NCBI GenBank assembly: GCA_039182735.1
Contig: JBCDCB010000004.1
Location: 1 to 64,000, forward strand
Reading direction: 5' to 3'
DNA: 64,000 nucleotides
DNA from: JBCDCB01 sp039182735
Lineage (GTDB): Bacteria > Planctomycetota > Phycisphaerae > Phycisphaerales > UBA1924
Shown: positions 24,825 through 32,722 of the stretch, in pieces
How the letters are laid out: every line of letters begins with the position of its first letter
How positions within the stretch are numbered: position 1 is the stretch's first letter
Notes under the pieces: model-generated
What the model saw: the letters and a program-made list of their open reading frames with translations, nothing else
Told to the model about the DNA's origin: nothing
Database searches by the model: none
Translations under genes and position numbers: made by a program

Positions 24825-24847
24825 GTATCCAACCGGAGGAGATCATC

Positions 24848-25510
24848 GTGACCATCGCGCGATCCGTGTGCGCCGCACTCAGCGTTCTGTCGCTCGCCCA
24901 GTTCACCAACGCCGGGCTCATGCTCGATCAGCAGCCCGTGGACGACGGCAACATCCAGTTCTCGGGGGCTCTCGGCTTCGAAACCGTCACCGACGAATCC
25001 ACGCTTCGCTTCTCCCGCTCCGGCAACAACAACGTCCGCAACGCCGTTCTCGAGTTCTCCCTCGCGATGCTCCCGAGCGACGCCACCATCACCGGCGCCG
25101 TCTTCCAGTTCGAGACCGCCGGCCTTCTCTCCAACGTCGGCGGCGCGCCCGCGCCGGTCGAGGCCTTCGTCTTCGCGGGCGACGGCTCAGTGACCGACGA
25201 CGACCACCAGAACCTCACCGAGGGCCTCGCCGCCGGTTCGATCGAGCTGCCCACCGGCTCCGCCACGCCGATCGGATCATTCATCGAGCTGACGCTCGAC
25301 CCGAGCGTGATCCAGTCCGTCGTCAATGACGGCGCGAGCTTCCTCACGCTGCGCCTGCAGACCCAGAACTTCGCGACCGTCTCACTCCGCTCGCTCGAAA
25401 CCGACGAGCCCAAGGGTGTGCTGCCGACCCTGCTCCTGGCTTACATCCCCGCACCGGGCGCGTTCGGGCTCGCGGGCGTCGCGCTGCTCACGGCTCGCCG
25501 CAGGCGCTGA
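24848..25510 (+). CDS. Secreted PEP-CTERM-like protein
   Basis: 220 residues from a GTG preceded by GGAGGAG. A signal peptide (about residues 1-22) leads into a single beta-sandwich-like domain (STLRFSRSGNNNVRNAVLEF, ATITGAVFQFETAG, then VIQSVVNDGASFLTLRL), similar in layout to the DNRLRE-type domains of planctomycete surface proteins. The tail IPAPGAFGLAGVALLTARRRR is a PEP-CTERM-like sorting signal: proline motif, hydrophobic helix, four arginines. Export and exosortase processing are inferred from this tail. It is the second such protein in the window; the two are not obviously paralogous outside the tail. Confidence 0.82.
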   Translation: MTIARSVCAALSVLSLAQFTNAGLMLDQQPVDDGNIQFSGALGFETVTDESTLRFSRSGNNNVRNAVLEFSLAMLPSDATITGAVFQFETAGLLSNVGGAPAPVEAFVFAGDGSVTDDDHQNLTEGLAAGSIELPTGSATPIGSFIELTLDPSVIQSVVNDGASFLTLRLQTQNFATVSLRSLETDEPKGVLPTLLLAYIPAPGAFGLAGVALLTARRRR

Positions 25511-25530
25511 ACATCGGCTACAAGTCGCCT

Positions 25531-26430
25531 ATGCGCGACTCGCACCACCAAATCTGCCTCGCGACCTGCGAACACCACCCCGGCTTCGTCGCCGACGACG
25601 ACACCCCCCTGCTCAACGCGTTCAACGACGCCGGCTGCGACGCGCACCTGCTTCGCTGGGATGAAGAACACGACTGGGCGTTCTTCGACGCGGTCATCCT
25701 GCGCACCACGTGGGATTACACCGATCGACTCGACGAGTTCCTCGCGTGGTGCGAGCGCGTGACCTCAGTCTCACGCCTCTTCAACCCGCTCGAAACGATC
25801 CGCGCCAACATCCGCAAGACCTATCTCCGCGAGCTCGAAGTCGCCGGCGTGCCCGTCGTCCCCACCATCTGGATGGACACAGGTGCCCGCCGATCCATCG
25901 TGCGACAACAACTCAGCGCCTCCGGCTGGCCGTCGTTCATCGTCAAGCCCAGTGTCGGCGCCGGCGCATCAGGGCTGCTCAAGGTGGATGGCGGCGACGT
26001 CATGCGCGCGCTCACCCACGCCGACACCCTCCTCCCCCTCGGGCCCGTCATGTTCCAGCCCATGCTCGAAACCATCCGCACGCGCGGCGAGCTCTCGGTC
26101 GTGCTGATCGACGGCGTCTACTCGCATGCCGTGCGCAAGGTTCCCAAAGACGGCGAGATCCGCGTGCAGATCGAGTTCGGCGCGACGTACACGCCCGAAG
26201 ACGCCGGCGACGCCGAACGCGAGATCGCGCACAGCGCCACCGCCTGGGCGAGCGCCGCGGGCGAGCCGCCGCTCTATGCGCGCATCGACCTGGTCACGCT
26301 CGACGACGGCACCCCCGTCGTCATCGAAGCCGAACTCATCGAACCGGAGCTCTTCTTCCCGAACGTGCCCGAAGCCGCAAAGAGATTCGTCGAGGCAACG
26401 CTGCGGAGGCTGCAGCGCACGCACGTGTGA
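25531..26430 (+). CDS. ATP-grasp domain protein
   Basis: 299 residues. An N-terminal alpha/beta part with RTTWDYTDRLDEFLAWCERV and LFNPLETIRANIRKTYLREL is followed by an ATP-grasp fold: SFIVKPSVGAGASGLLKVDG, VMFQPMLETIRTRGELSVVL, then YARIDLVTLDDGTPVVIEAE and ELIEPELFF. The family ligates a carboxylate to an amine or thiol at the cost of ATP (glutathione-synthetase-like). The RxTWDY subgroup is widespread but its substrate is unknown to me. There is no Shine-Dalgarno; TACAAG lies six bases before the ATG. Its stop directly abuts the stop of the convergent hydrolase gene. Confidence 0.82.
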   Translation: MRDSHHQICLATCEHHPGFVADDDTPLLNAFNDAGCDAHLLRWDEEHDWAFFDAVILRTTWDYTDRLDEFLAWCERVTSVSRLFNPLETIRANIRKTYLRELEVAGVPVVPTIWMDTGARRSIVRQQLSASGWPSFIVKPSVGAGASGLLKVDGGDVMRALTHADTLLPLGPVMFQPMLETIRTRGELSVVLIDGVYSHAVRKVPKDGEIRVQIEFGATYTPEDAGDAEREIAHSATAWASAAGEPPLYARIDLVTLDDGTPVVIEAELIEPELFFPNVPEAAKRFVEATLRRLQRTHV

Positions 26431-27144
26431 TCATCCGACGCATGCCCGCCGAATCGCATCGTTCACGCGTTCGGCATGCGTCCACTGGATGAGGTGCCCG
26501 GCATCTTCGACCAGCTCGTCCGGGTAGCCCGCCACCGGCGGGATGATGACATCGCGCGATCCGTGGACGTGGTGGACCCGCACGCCCGCCTCGGTCAGCT
26601 CACGCTCATCATCTCGCGTCCAGCCCCACGCCGCCGTCGCCCTGCCCCCCCACTTGAGCATCGGCACGTCGAGGTCCAGCGCCATACCACGCACCAGTTC
26701 GACCCAGCGCGGCTCGTCGGCGAGCGCACGCTTGGCAAAGGCCCCACTCGCGCGGATCGCCACCGCGCGCACGAGCGCATCGGGCAGCAGCGTGCCGACG
26801 CGCACCTGTCGCTTGAAGTCCGCCGTCACCGCGTCACGCGTTCGACACGCCGAAATCAGGACGATCGCCGTCGGCAACGCCTCCCCTCGACGACGCAGCA
26901 CGCGGCTCATCTCCAACGCCACCTGCCCGCCAAACGAAAAACCCACAAACGCGAAGGGCTCCCCGAGCAACCCCCGCGCCCCGAGGTGCGCCGCGAAGCG
27001 TTCGCTGTACGCGCGGAGCGTCTCGCCCGGCTCCGGCGTCAGCCACGCGGGCACCGTCGAGTTCGCCTCAAACGCCTTGCGCTGCTCACAGAGCAGTCGC
27101 TCGTCGGCAGCGAGCCCGGGAAGCATGATCAATCGTGTCTCCAT
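26431..27144 (-). CDS. Alpha/beta hydrolase
   Basis: 237 residues. The nucleophile elbow is VGFSFGGQVALEMSRVL (Ser in GFSFGG), with the acid in HGSRDVIIPP and the His in DAGHLIQWTHAERV. The N-terminal LIMLPGLAADERLL supplies the oxyanion region. The substrate is unknown. It is divergent from the HMG-CoA lyase gene (32 bases between starts) and has no Shine-Dalgarno. Confidence 0.85.
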   Translation of the reverse strand: METRLIMLPGLAADERLLCEQRKAFEANSTVPAWLTPEPGETLRAYSERFAAHLGARGLLGEPFAFVGFSFGGQVALEMSRVLRRRGEALPTAIVLISACRTRDAVTADFKRQVRVGTLLPDALVRAVAIRASGAFAKRALADEPRWVELVRGMALDLDVPMLKWGGRATAAWGWTRDDERELTEAGVRVHHVHGSRDVIIPPVAGYPDELVEDAGHLIQWTHAERVNDAIRRACVG

Positions 27145-27150
27145 CCGCGG

Positions 27151-27156
27151 ATGCTA
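27151..27156 (-). promoter_or_regulatory. Leaderless-type -10 box for the alpha/beta hydrolase
   Basis: TAGCAT (27156-27151), then CCGCGG, then ATG at 27144: spacing of six. Confidence 0.6.
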
Positions 27157-27163
27157 CCGCCGC

Positions 27164-27169
27164 TAGGAT
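27164..27169 (+). promoter_or_regulatory. Leaderless-type -10 box for HMG-CoA lyase
   Basis: TAGGAT, then CCGCTTC, then ATG at 27177: spacing of seven. It lies back to back with the hydrolase box seven bases away. Confidence 0.55.
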
Positions 27170-27176
27170 CCGCTTC

Positions 27177-28142
27177 ATGACCACACGCGTGCGCATCACC
27201 GACGTCTCGCCGCGCGACGGGTTGCAGAACGAGCCCGGCGTCATCGCGTCCGCGGACAAGCTCCGCCTCATCGAAGCCCTCTGCATGTGCGGACTCGATG
27301 AGGTCGAGATCACCTCGTTCGTCTCGCCCAAGTGGGTGCCGCAGCTCGCCGACGCGGGCGAGGTCGTCACCGGCGTGCGCACGTTCGCCGAGGGCGTTCG
27401 CCAGGTCGCCGGCACCATGCCCGATCGCATGGGCGCGCGCGACGTGCTACCGACTTTCAGCGTGCTCGTCCCCAACGAGAAGGGGTTCGATCGCGCGCTC
27501 GGGGCGCACGAGTCGGGGCTCCCGCTCAAGGTCGCGCTCTTCACCGCCGCCAGCGAGACGTTCAGCCAAAAAAACACGAACACCTCGATCGCCGGCACGA
27601 TCGAGCGCTTTGCGCCGGTCGTCGAGGGCGCGCTCGCCGCCGAGATGAGCCTTCGTCTCTACGTCTCGTGCGCCGTGGCGTGCCCCTTCGAGGGCCCGAT
27701 CGGACCCGCCGCTGTGCGCCGAGTGGTGGATCTGCTCGACGAACTCGTCGAGACCCAGGCGCAGCGCACGTCGCTGGACATCGATCTGGGCGACACCATC
27801 GGCGTCGCCGAGCCCAACGACATCACCGCGCTGCTCGATGAGTTCGACGACGCTGAGCGCGCGCGCCTCACATTGCACCTGCACGACACGCACGGGCGCG
27901 CGGCAGACTGCGTGCGCACGGCGCTCGACCTCGGCGTCGCCTCCTTCGACGGATCCGTCGCCGGCATCGGCGGCTGCCCCTACGCATCCACCCCCGACTC
28001 TCGCGCGCCGGGCAACCTCGACACCCTCACGCTCGTGCGCACCGTGCACGACGCGGGCTTCGAGACCGGCGTCGATCTTGATGAACTCGAGCACGCCGCG
28101 CGGATCGCCCGCGAAGTCGTCTCAAAGGGCGCGCACGCGTGA
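27177..28142 (+). CDS. Hydroxymethylglutaryl-CoA lyase
   Basis: 321 residues of the DRE-TIM metallolyase family. Landmarks: ITDVSPRDGLQNEPGVI at the N-terminus (metal and substrate contacts), EVEITSFVSPKWVPQLADA, LYVSCAVACPFEGP, LHLHDTHGRAADCV (His metal ligands) and SVAGIGGCPYAS with the catalytic-loop Cys. It splits HMG-CoA into acetoacetate and acetyl-CoA, the last step of leucine degradation. The next gene starts within its stop codon (GTGA), so it heads an operon with two crotonases. Confidence 0.93.
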   Translation: MTTRVRITDVSPRDGLQNEPGVIASADKLRLIEALCMCGLDEVEITSFVSPKWVPQLADAGEVVTGVRTFAEGVRQVAGTMPDRMGARDVLPTFSVLVPNEKGFDRALGAHESGLPLKVALFTAASETFSQKNTNTSIAGTIERFAPVVEGALAAEMSLRLYVSCAVACPFEGPIGPAAVRRVVDLLDELVETQAQRTSLDIDLGDTIGVAEPNDITALLDEFDDAERARLTLHLHDTHGRAADCVRTALDLGVASFDGSVAGIGGCPYASTPDSRAPGNLDTLTLVRTVHDAGFETGVDLDELEHAARIAREVVSKGAHA

Positions 28143-28873
28143 TCCGGGTCGAACGCGAACCAAGCAACGCCGGCGAGATCACCCGCATCACCATCGATCG
28201 ACCTGGCGCGCGCAACGCGCTCACGCCCGACATGCTCTCGGCGATGCGCGAGGCGCTCGCCGACGCGAACACGGGCGGCTACCTGCTCGCGGGCGACGGC
28301 GCGGTCTTCTCCGCGGGCTTCGACATGAAGCTCGTCCACGAGGACGACGCGGCGCTTGCCGCGATGCTGCGTGAGCTCAGCGCATGTGTGGTTGCCATGC
28401 GCGAGAACCCGCGACCCGTGGTGATTGCGGCGCATGGGGCAGCGGTCGCGGGCGCGTGTGCGCTGCTCGCCGGCGCGGATCTCATCGTGACGAACGACGA
28501 CGCCAAACTCGGCTACCCCGTGGTCCGGCTCGGGATCAGCCCCGCCGTGAGCGCCCCGACGCTGGCGCTGCGTACTGGCGCGGGTGCGGCGCGCGCGCGC
28601 CTCCTCGACCCGGCATTGGTGGATGCGCGAGAAGCCGTGCGCATCGGGCTCGCCAGCGAATCGTGCGCACATGTCGAGGATGTCATCGGGACGGCGCACG
28701 AACGCCTCTTGAATCTCGCGTCGAAGCCACCGAACGCCTTCGCGACGACCAAGCGATGGATCAACGAGGTAGACGGGCTGGATGCGTGCGACGTCGAGCA
28801 CGCGCTCGACGCCTCGCTCTCGATCGTCGGATCGGATGAGCAGCGCGCACGCGTCGCATCACTCTGGAGCTGA
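28139..28873 (+). CDS. Enoyl-CoA hydratase/isomerase family protein lacking the usual catalytic Glu
   Basis: 244 residues from a GTG overlapping the HMG-CoA lyase stop (GTGA). The oxyanion-hole segments FSAGFDMKL and AAHGAAVAGACALLAGADLI are intact. The segment that carries the first catalytic Glu in crotonases (P-E-x-x-L-G) reads YPVVRLGISPAVSAPTLALR, with Val in place of Glu, and the second Glu position is also not acidic. The LGISPA...P motif matches the LiuC/methylglutaconyl-CoA hydratase subgroup, as does the next gene. It may be a non-hydratase, a regulatory partner of its neighbour, or use another residue. Confidence 0.8.
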   Translation: MIRVEREPSNAGEITRITIDRPGARNALTPDMLSAMREALADANTGGYLLAGDGAVFSAGFDMKLVHEDDAALAAMLRELSACVVAMRENPRPVVIAAHGAAVAGACALLAGADLIVTNDDAKLGYPVVRLGISPAVSAPTLALRTGAGAARARLLDPALVDAREAVRIGLASESCAHVEDVIGTAHERLLNLASKPPNAFATTKRWINEVDGLDACDVEHALDASLSIVGSDEQRARVASLWS

Positions 28874-28876
28874 AGC

Positions 28877-29629
28877 ATGAGCGAGTTCGCGCGCCTGGAT
28901 ATCGCCGGCAACATCGCCACCCTCACGCTCAACCGCCCGGACAAGCGCAACGCGATGTCGATCGACCTGCTCGACGCGCTGCGCGCGCACGTCGCGTCGC
29001 TCGCGGAGATGGGTGAAGGCGGGCCGAGCGTGCTGATGATCACGGGCGCGGGCCGGTCGTTCAGCGCGGGGATGGACCTTAAGGCCGTGCTCGACGAGCC
29101 CGGCGCGCCGGAGCGTCTGCTCGGTTCGATCGCCGAACTCACGCTCGAGGTGCGCGCGCTGCCGATGGTCGTGGTTGGGAAGGTGAACGGCGCCGCGATC
29201 GGCGGCGGGTGCGGGCTCGTGGCGGTCTGCGACATCGCCGTCACCCACCCGGACGCCAAACTCGGGTACCCCGAAGTTGACCTGGGCGTCTGCCCCGCGG
29301 TGGTCGCGCCGTGGCTCGTGCGCAAGGTCGGCGCAGGCGTCGCACGCCGGATCCTCCTCAGCGGCGGGACGATGAGCGGCACCGACGCCCATCATCTCGG
29401 GCTGGTCGATCAACTCGCCGAGAAGGACCAGCTCGATGCGCACGTGGCGGCGCTCTGCGAACGGCTCGCCGCCGCCGGCCCGCACGCGCTGACGGTCACC
29501 AAGCGCCTGCTCAACGAACTGGAATCGGAGGGGCTCGCCGATGCGGTGCGGCGGGGCGCGGAGCTCTCGGCGGAGGTCGTGGGCGGAGAGGAGGCGCGGT
29601 CGCGTCTCGCGAAGATCTACGGGTCGTGA
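28877..29629 (+). CDS. Methylglutaconyl-CoA hydratase-like enoyl-CoA hydratase
   Basis: 250 residues starting three bases after the previous stop. Crotonase motifs: SFSAGMDLKAVLDE, VNGAAIGGGCGLVAVCDIAV and KLGYPEVDLGVCPAVVAPWL with the catalytic Glu present (PEVDLG), then VARRILLSGG. The LG..PA...P...R..G...ARR..L signature is that of LiuC-type 3-methylglutaconyl-CoA hydratases, which make HMG-CoA from 3-methylglutaconyl-CoA. That fits its position behind HMG-CoA lyase and near the methylcrotonyl-CoA-carboxylase-like gene. General enoyl-CoA hydratase activity is the alternative. Confidence 0.85.
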   Translation: MSEFARLDIAGNIATLTLNRPDKRNAMSIDLLDALRAHVASLAEMGEGGPSVLMITGAGRSFSAGMDLKAVLDEPGAPERLLGSIAELTLEVRALPMVVVGKVNGAAIGGGCGLVAVCDIAVTHPDAKLGYPEVDLGVCPAVVAPWLVRKVGAGVARRILLSGGTMSGTDAHHLGLVDQLAEKDQLDAHVAALCERLAAAGPHALTVTKRLLNELESEGLADAVRRGAELSAEVVGGEEARSRLAKIYGS

Positions 29630-29769
29630 GGCCGCCCAAGGCTCCGGCCACCGAATGATCGGCAAGAAGTAAACCGTTTTACCCTGCGAATCGCCCAGTT
29701 TGTACTCATAAAACGTTCGTCCATTCGGTCAGCATCCGGTTTCCAGCGCGGAGTTCCCGCACGGGCGCG

Positions 29770-29775
29770 TATACT
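29770..29775 (+). promoter_or_regulatory. Leaderless-type -10 box
   Basis: TATACT, then CCCCGC, then GTG at 29782: spacing of six, with no Shine-Dalgarno. It lies in a 152-base gap (29630-29781) that also holds an AT-richer stretch (about 29665-29715) but no gene. Confidence 0.65.
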
Positions 29776-29781
29776 CCCCGC

Positions 29782-30657
29782 GTGAATCAGCACGCCCTCG
29801 GCATCCATCGCGACGACCACGGCGTGGTCACGCTTACCCTCCGACAGGATCGCCCCGTCGTCGTCCTCGACCGCGCCCTGCTCGAGTCGATCGATTCGGC
29901 GATGGACGAGATCACGCGCGACGGCACGCCCAACGGCTTCGTCCTCGCCTCCGACTCCCGCGTCTTCGTCGCGGGGGCCGACCTCAAAGAGATCATGGCG
30001 CTCGACGACGATGCCCTGCTCGACTACCTCGCCTTCGGGCAGCGGGTGTTCGGCAGGATCTCGTCCCTCGATTGCACCAGCGTTGCCGCCATCAACGGCG
30101 CGGCGCTCGGTGGCGGGCTCGAAATCGCGATGCACTGCGACCGCCTGATCGGGGCGACACCCGGTGACAAGGCGTACCTCGTCGGGCTCGTCGAGGCGGG
30201 GCTGCACATCTGCCCGGGCTGGGGCGGCGCGAACATGCTGCCCGCGCGGATCGACCCCGCCGAGGCGATCAGGCAGACCGCGATGGGTCGGGCGATGAAG
30301 GTCGATGCGGCCTTCGAGGCGGGTCTGATCGAGGAACTGACCGAGCCGGACCGGCTGCTGGAGCGGGCACAGGAGTCGGCCCGTTCGCCGCGGGGTGATC
30401 GGACCGGCGTGAAGCACCCGCGCTGCGTGAGCGACGCGGACGTCACGAACGCCGTTCGGGACGCGGTTGCGTCCGTCGAGGCCGATCTTCCGAAGACGGA
30501 GGCGGCGTGCGGCGTGGTCGGGCTGGTCCGGGCCGGCGTCGAAGGAACATGGGAAGACGGGCTGCGTGCCGAGCGCGAGACGCTCACGCGCCTGCGTCAC
30601 ACGGAACAAGCGACCGCGGCGATCGAGGCGTTCTTCGCCAAGTCCGCGAAGGCGTGA
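29782..30657 (+). CDS. Enoyl-CoA hydratase/isomerase (FadB/J N-terminal-like crotonase)
   Basis: 291 residues from GTG. The oxyanion-hole motifs are VFVAGADLKEIMALDD and AINGAALGGGLEIAMHCDRL; GLVEAGLHICPGWGG keeps a Glu at the usual catalytic place. The pattern resembles the hydratase half of the fatty-acid oxidation multifunctional protein, here as a free protein with a ~90-residue helical C-terminal extension. It lies 16 bases before the long acyl-CoA dehydrogenase gene and is probably co-transcribed with it, giving consecutive beta-oxidation steps. Confidence 0.85.
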   Translation: MNQHALGIHRDDHGVVTLTLRQDRPVVVLDRALLESIDSAMDEITRDGTPNGFVLASDSRVFVAGADLKEIMALDDDALLDYLAFGQRVFGRISSLDCTSVAAINGAALGGGLEIAMHCDRLIGATPGDKAYLVGLVEAGLHICPGWGGANMLPARIDPAEAIRQTAMGRAMKVDAAFEAGLIEELTEPDRLLERAQESARSPRGDRTGVKHPRCVSDADVTNAVRDAVASVEADLPKTEAACGVVGLVRAGVEGTWEDGLRAERETLTRLRHTEQATAAIEAFFAKSAKA

Positions 30658-30673
30658 TCACCTTGGAGGAATC

Positions 30674-32653
30674 ATGAGCGAGCTGAAGGCCGACCTGAAG
30701 AACATCAAGGGTGTCTCCGAGCGGGACAAGCAGATGATCGCCGACGCCGAGGTCTTGATGGGCCCCGATCCGACGGAGATCGGCCACATCAAGAACATCT
30801 TCATGGGCAACGTCCGTGAAGACCTGCTCTTCCCCTACCCCTCGATCGACGCCGAGGAAACGGCCCGCTGCGACCAGCTCGTCGCGGCGCTCGACGAATA
30901 CCTCCGCAACGAGCACCCCGCCGTCGAGATCGACCAGGACCAGCACATCCCCGATTGGGTCATCAAGCGCCTCTTCGAGATGGGCGTCATGGGCATGACC
31001 ATCCCGCGCGACATGGGTGGGCTCGGCATGGGCGTCACCTCGTACGTCCGCTGCCTTGAGAAGATCGGTGAGTACTGCGGCTCGACCGCGGTGCTCGTCT
31101 CGGCGCACCAGTCGATCGGCTGCAAGGCCGTCATGCTCTTCGGCAACGAAGAGCAGAAGAAGCAGTGGCTGCCCAAGCTCGCGGGCGAATGGGTCAGCGC
31201 CTTCTGCCTGAGCGAGCCGCAGGTCGGCTGCGACGCCGGCGGACAAGAGACACACTGCGAACTCAGCGAGGACGGCGAGCACTACATCCTCAACGGCGAG
31301 AAGAAGTGGTCCACCTCCGGCGCGATCAGCGGGCTCTTTACCGTCATGGCCAAGCAGAAAATGCCCGACGGCAAGGAGCGCGTCTCCGCCCTCGTCTGCA
31401 CGCCCGACATGGAGGGCGTGGACATCTACCAGAAGAACCGCAGCAAGTGCGGCATCCGCGGCACGTGGCAAGCGCGCATCCGCTTCCACAACGTCCGCGT
31501 CCCCAAGTTCAACCTGCTCCACAAGGAAGGCAAGGGCCTCAACGTCGCCCTCACCTGCCTCAACTACGGTCGCTGCACCCTCTCGGCGGGCATGCTCGGC
31601 ATGGGCAAGGCCTCCCTCGCGCAGGGCACCAAGTGGGCGCAGACGCGCTACCAGTTCCAGCGTCCGCTGGGCGACTTCGACCTCGTGCAGGAACGCATCG
31701 CCAACATGTCGGCCCTCGTCTACGCGATGGACGCCATGCTCTACATGACCACCGGCTTCCTCGATCGCCACGACGAGGACATCATGGTCGAGACCGCCAT
31801 CTGCAAGACGTTCTGCTCCGAAATGGGCTGGCGCGCCGTCAACGACTGCGTGCAGATCATGGGCGGCGAGTCGTACGTCACCGAGAACCAGATCGAGCGC
31901 ATGTTCCGCGACTCGCGCATCAACCTCATCGTCGAGGGCGCGAACGAAGTCATGCAGTCGTTCATCTTTGCCTACGGGGGCAAGCCCCTCGCGGAGCAGA
32001 TGATCGCCATCAAGGACGCCCTGCTCTGGGACGGAGACGCCGGGCTCGGCTCCAACGTCGGACGCCTGCTCAAGAACGGGCTCGACGCGAAGATCCAGGC
32101 CAAGGCGCTCCCGCTGGCGGCGGAGCTCTTCCTCGGTCTCAAGAAGGCCGCCCCGCAGATCACGAAGGTCGATCCCTCGCTGCGCGCCGAAGCCGACCGC
32201 GTGTCGCGGCTCATCCGCGAGCACAGCCACGAGTTCAAGCTCGCGAGCAAGCGCGAGGAAGAGAAGATCATCGAGCGCCAGGTGGTGCAGGCCCGCATCG
32301 CCGACGTCGCGATCTACCTGCACGCGATGCTCTGCACGATCAGCAGGCTCGACAAGCAGATCAAGGGCGGCGAAGAGGGCCCCGAGTTCGAGCGCGACAG
32401 GGCCGCGGCCCTGCACTTCCTCAACATCGCCGAGCTCTGGATCCGCGAGCGTTGGACCTCGCTGCGTGACAACGCCGACGCGTCGATGCGTATCGCCGCG
32501 GCGAAGGCCGTCGAGCACAACAACACGCTCGCCAACGACCGCTTCGTGATCCCCGAGTCGAGCCCCGTCGCCAAGGGCACCGGGCGCACGCTCAAGCAGG
32601 ACGCGATCAAGCAGTTCCCGGGCGACGCGTACGCCCACGCCGAGCAGCACTAA
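30674..32653 (+). CDS. Acyl-CoA dehydrogenase with C-terminal extension (VLCAD/ACAD9-like)
   Basis: 659 residues. The core covers about 70-445: WVIKRLFEMGVMGMTIPRDM, SAHQSIGCKAVMLFGNEEQK, FCLSEPQVGCDAGG (FAD-contact region), KKWSTSGAISGLFTVMA, ARIRFHNVRVPKFNLL, and INLIVEGANEVMQSF with the catalytic Glu (about residue 421). About 200 extra helical residues follow, as in very-long-chain enzymes that bind membranes or form tight dimers. It oxidises acyl-CoA to trans-2-enoyl-CoA with FAD and passes electrons to ETF. GGAGG is three bases before the ATG. A weak stem-loop CCTAC-TATCG-GTAGG (32656-32670) lies just past the stop. Confidence 0.92.
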   Translation: MSELKADLKNIKGVSERDKQMIADAEVLMGPDPTEIGHIKNIFMGNVREDLLFPYPSIDAEETARCDQLVAALDEYLRNEHPAVEIDQDQHIPDWVIKRLFEMGVMGMTIPRDMGGLGMGVTSYVRCLEKIGEYCGSTAVLVSAHQSIGCKAVMLFGNEEQKKQWLPKLAGEWVSAFCLSEPQVGCDAGGQETHCELSEDGEHYILNGEKKWSTSGAISGLFTVMAKQKMPDGKERVSALVCTPDMEGVDIYQKNRSKCGIRGTWQARIRFHNVRVPKFNLLHKEGKGLNVALTCLNYGRCTLSAGMLGMGKASLAQGTKWAQTRYQFQRPLGDFDLVQERIANMSALVYAMDAMLYMTTGFLDRHDEDIMVETAICKTFCSEMGWRAVNDCVQIMGGESYVTENQIERMFRDSRINLIVEGANEVMQSFIFAYGGKPLAEQMIAIKDALLWDGDAGLGSNVGRLLKNGLDAKIQAKALPLAAELFLGLKKAAPQITKVDPSLRAEADRVSRLIREHSHEFKLASKREEEKIIERQVVQARIADVAIYLHAMLCTISRLDKQIKGGEEGPEFERDRAAALHFLNIAELWIRERWTSLRDNADASMRIAAAKAVEHNNTLANDRFVIPESSPVAKGTGRTLKQDAIKQFPGDAYAHAEQH

Positions 32654-32722
32654 CACCTACTATCGGTAGGGAAACGAGAACTCCGACCCGACCCTCCCCG
32701 CACGGAGAGAGCCGAGGACGTT

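Noticed and set aside
22853..24832. Long minus-strand open frame antisense to the carboxyltransferase gene
   Set aside because: Low-complexity Gly/Asp/Val/Arg product; the sense frame has complete carboxyltransferase motifs.
30584..32656. Long minus-strand open frame antisense to the acyl-CoA dehydrogenase
   Set aside because: Same high-GC shadow effect; the plus-strand gene has intact motifs and a Shine-Dalgarno.
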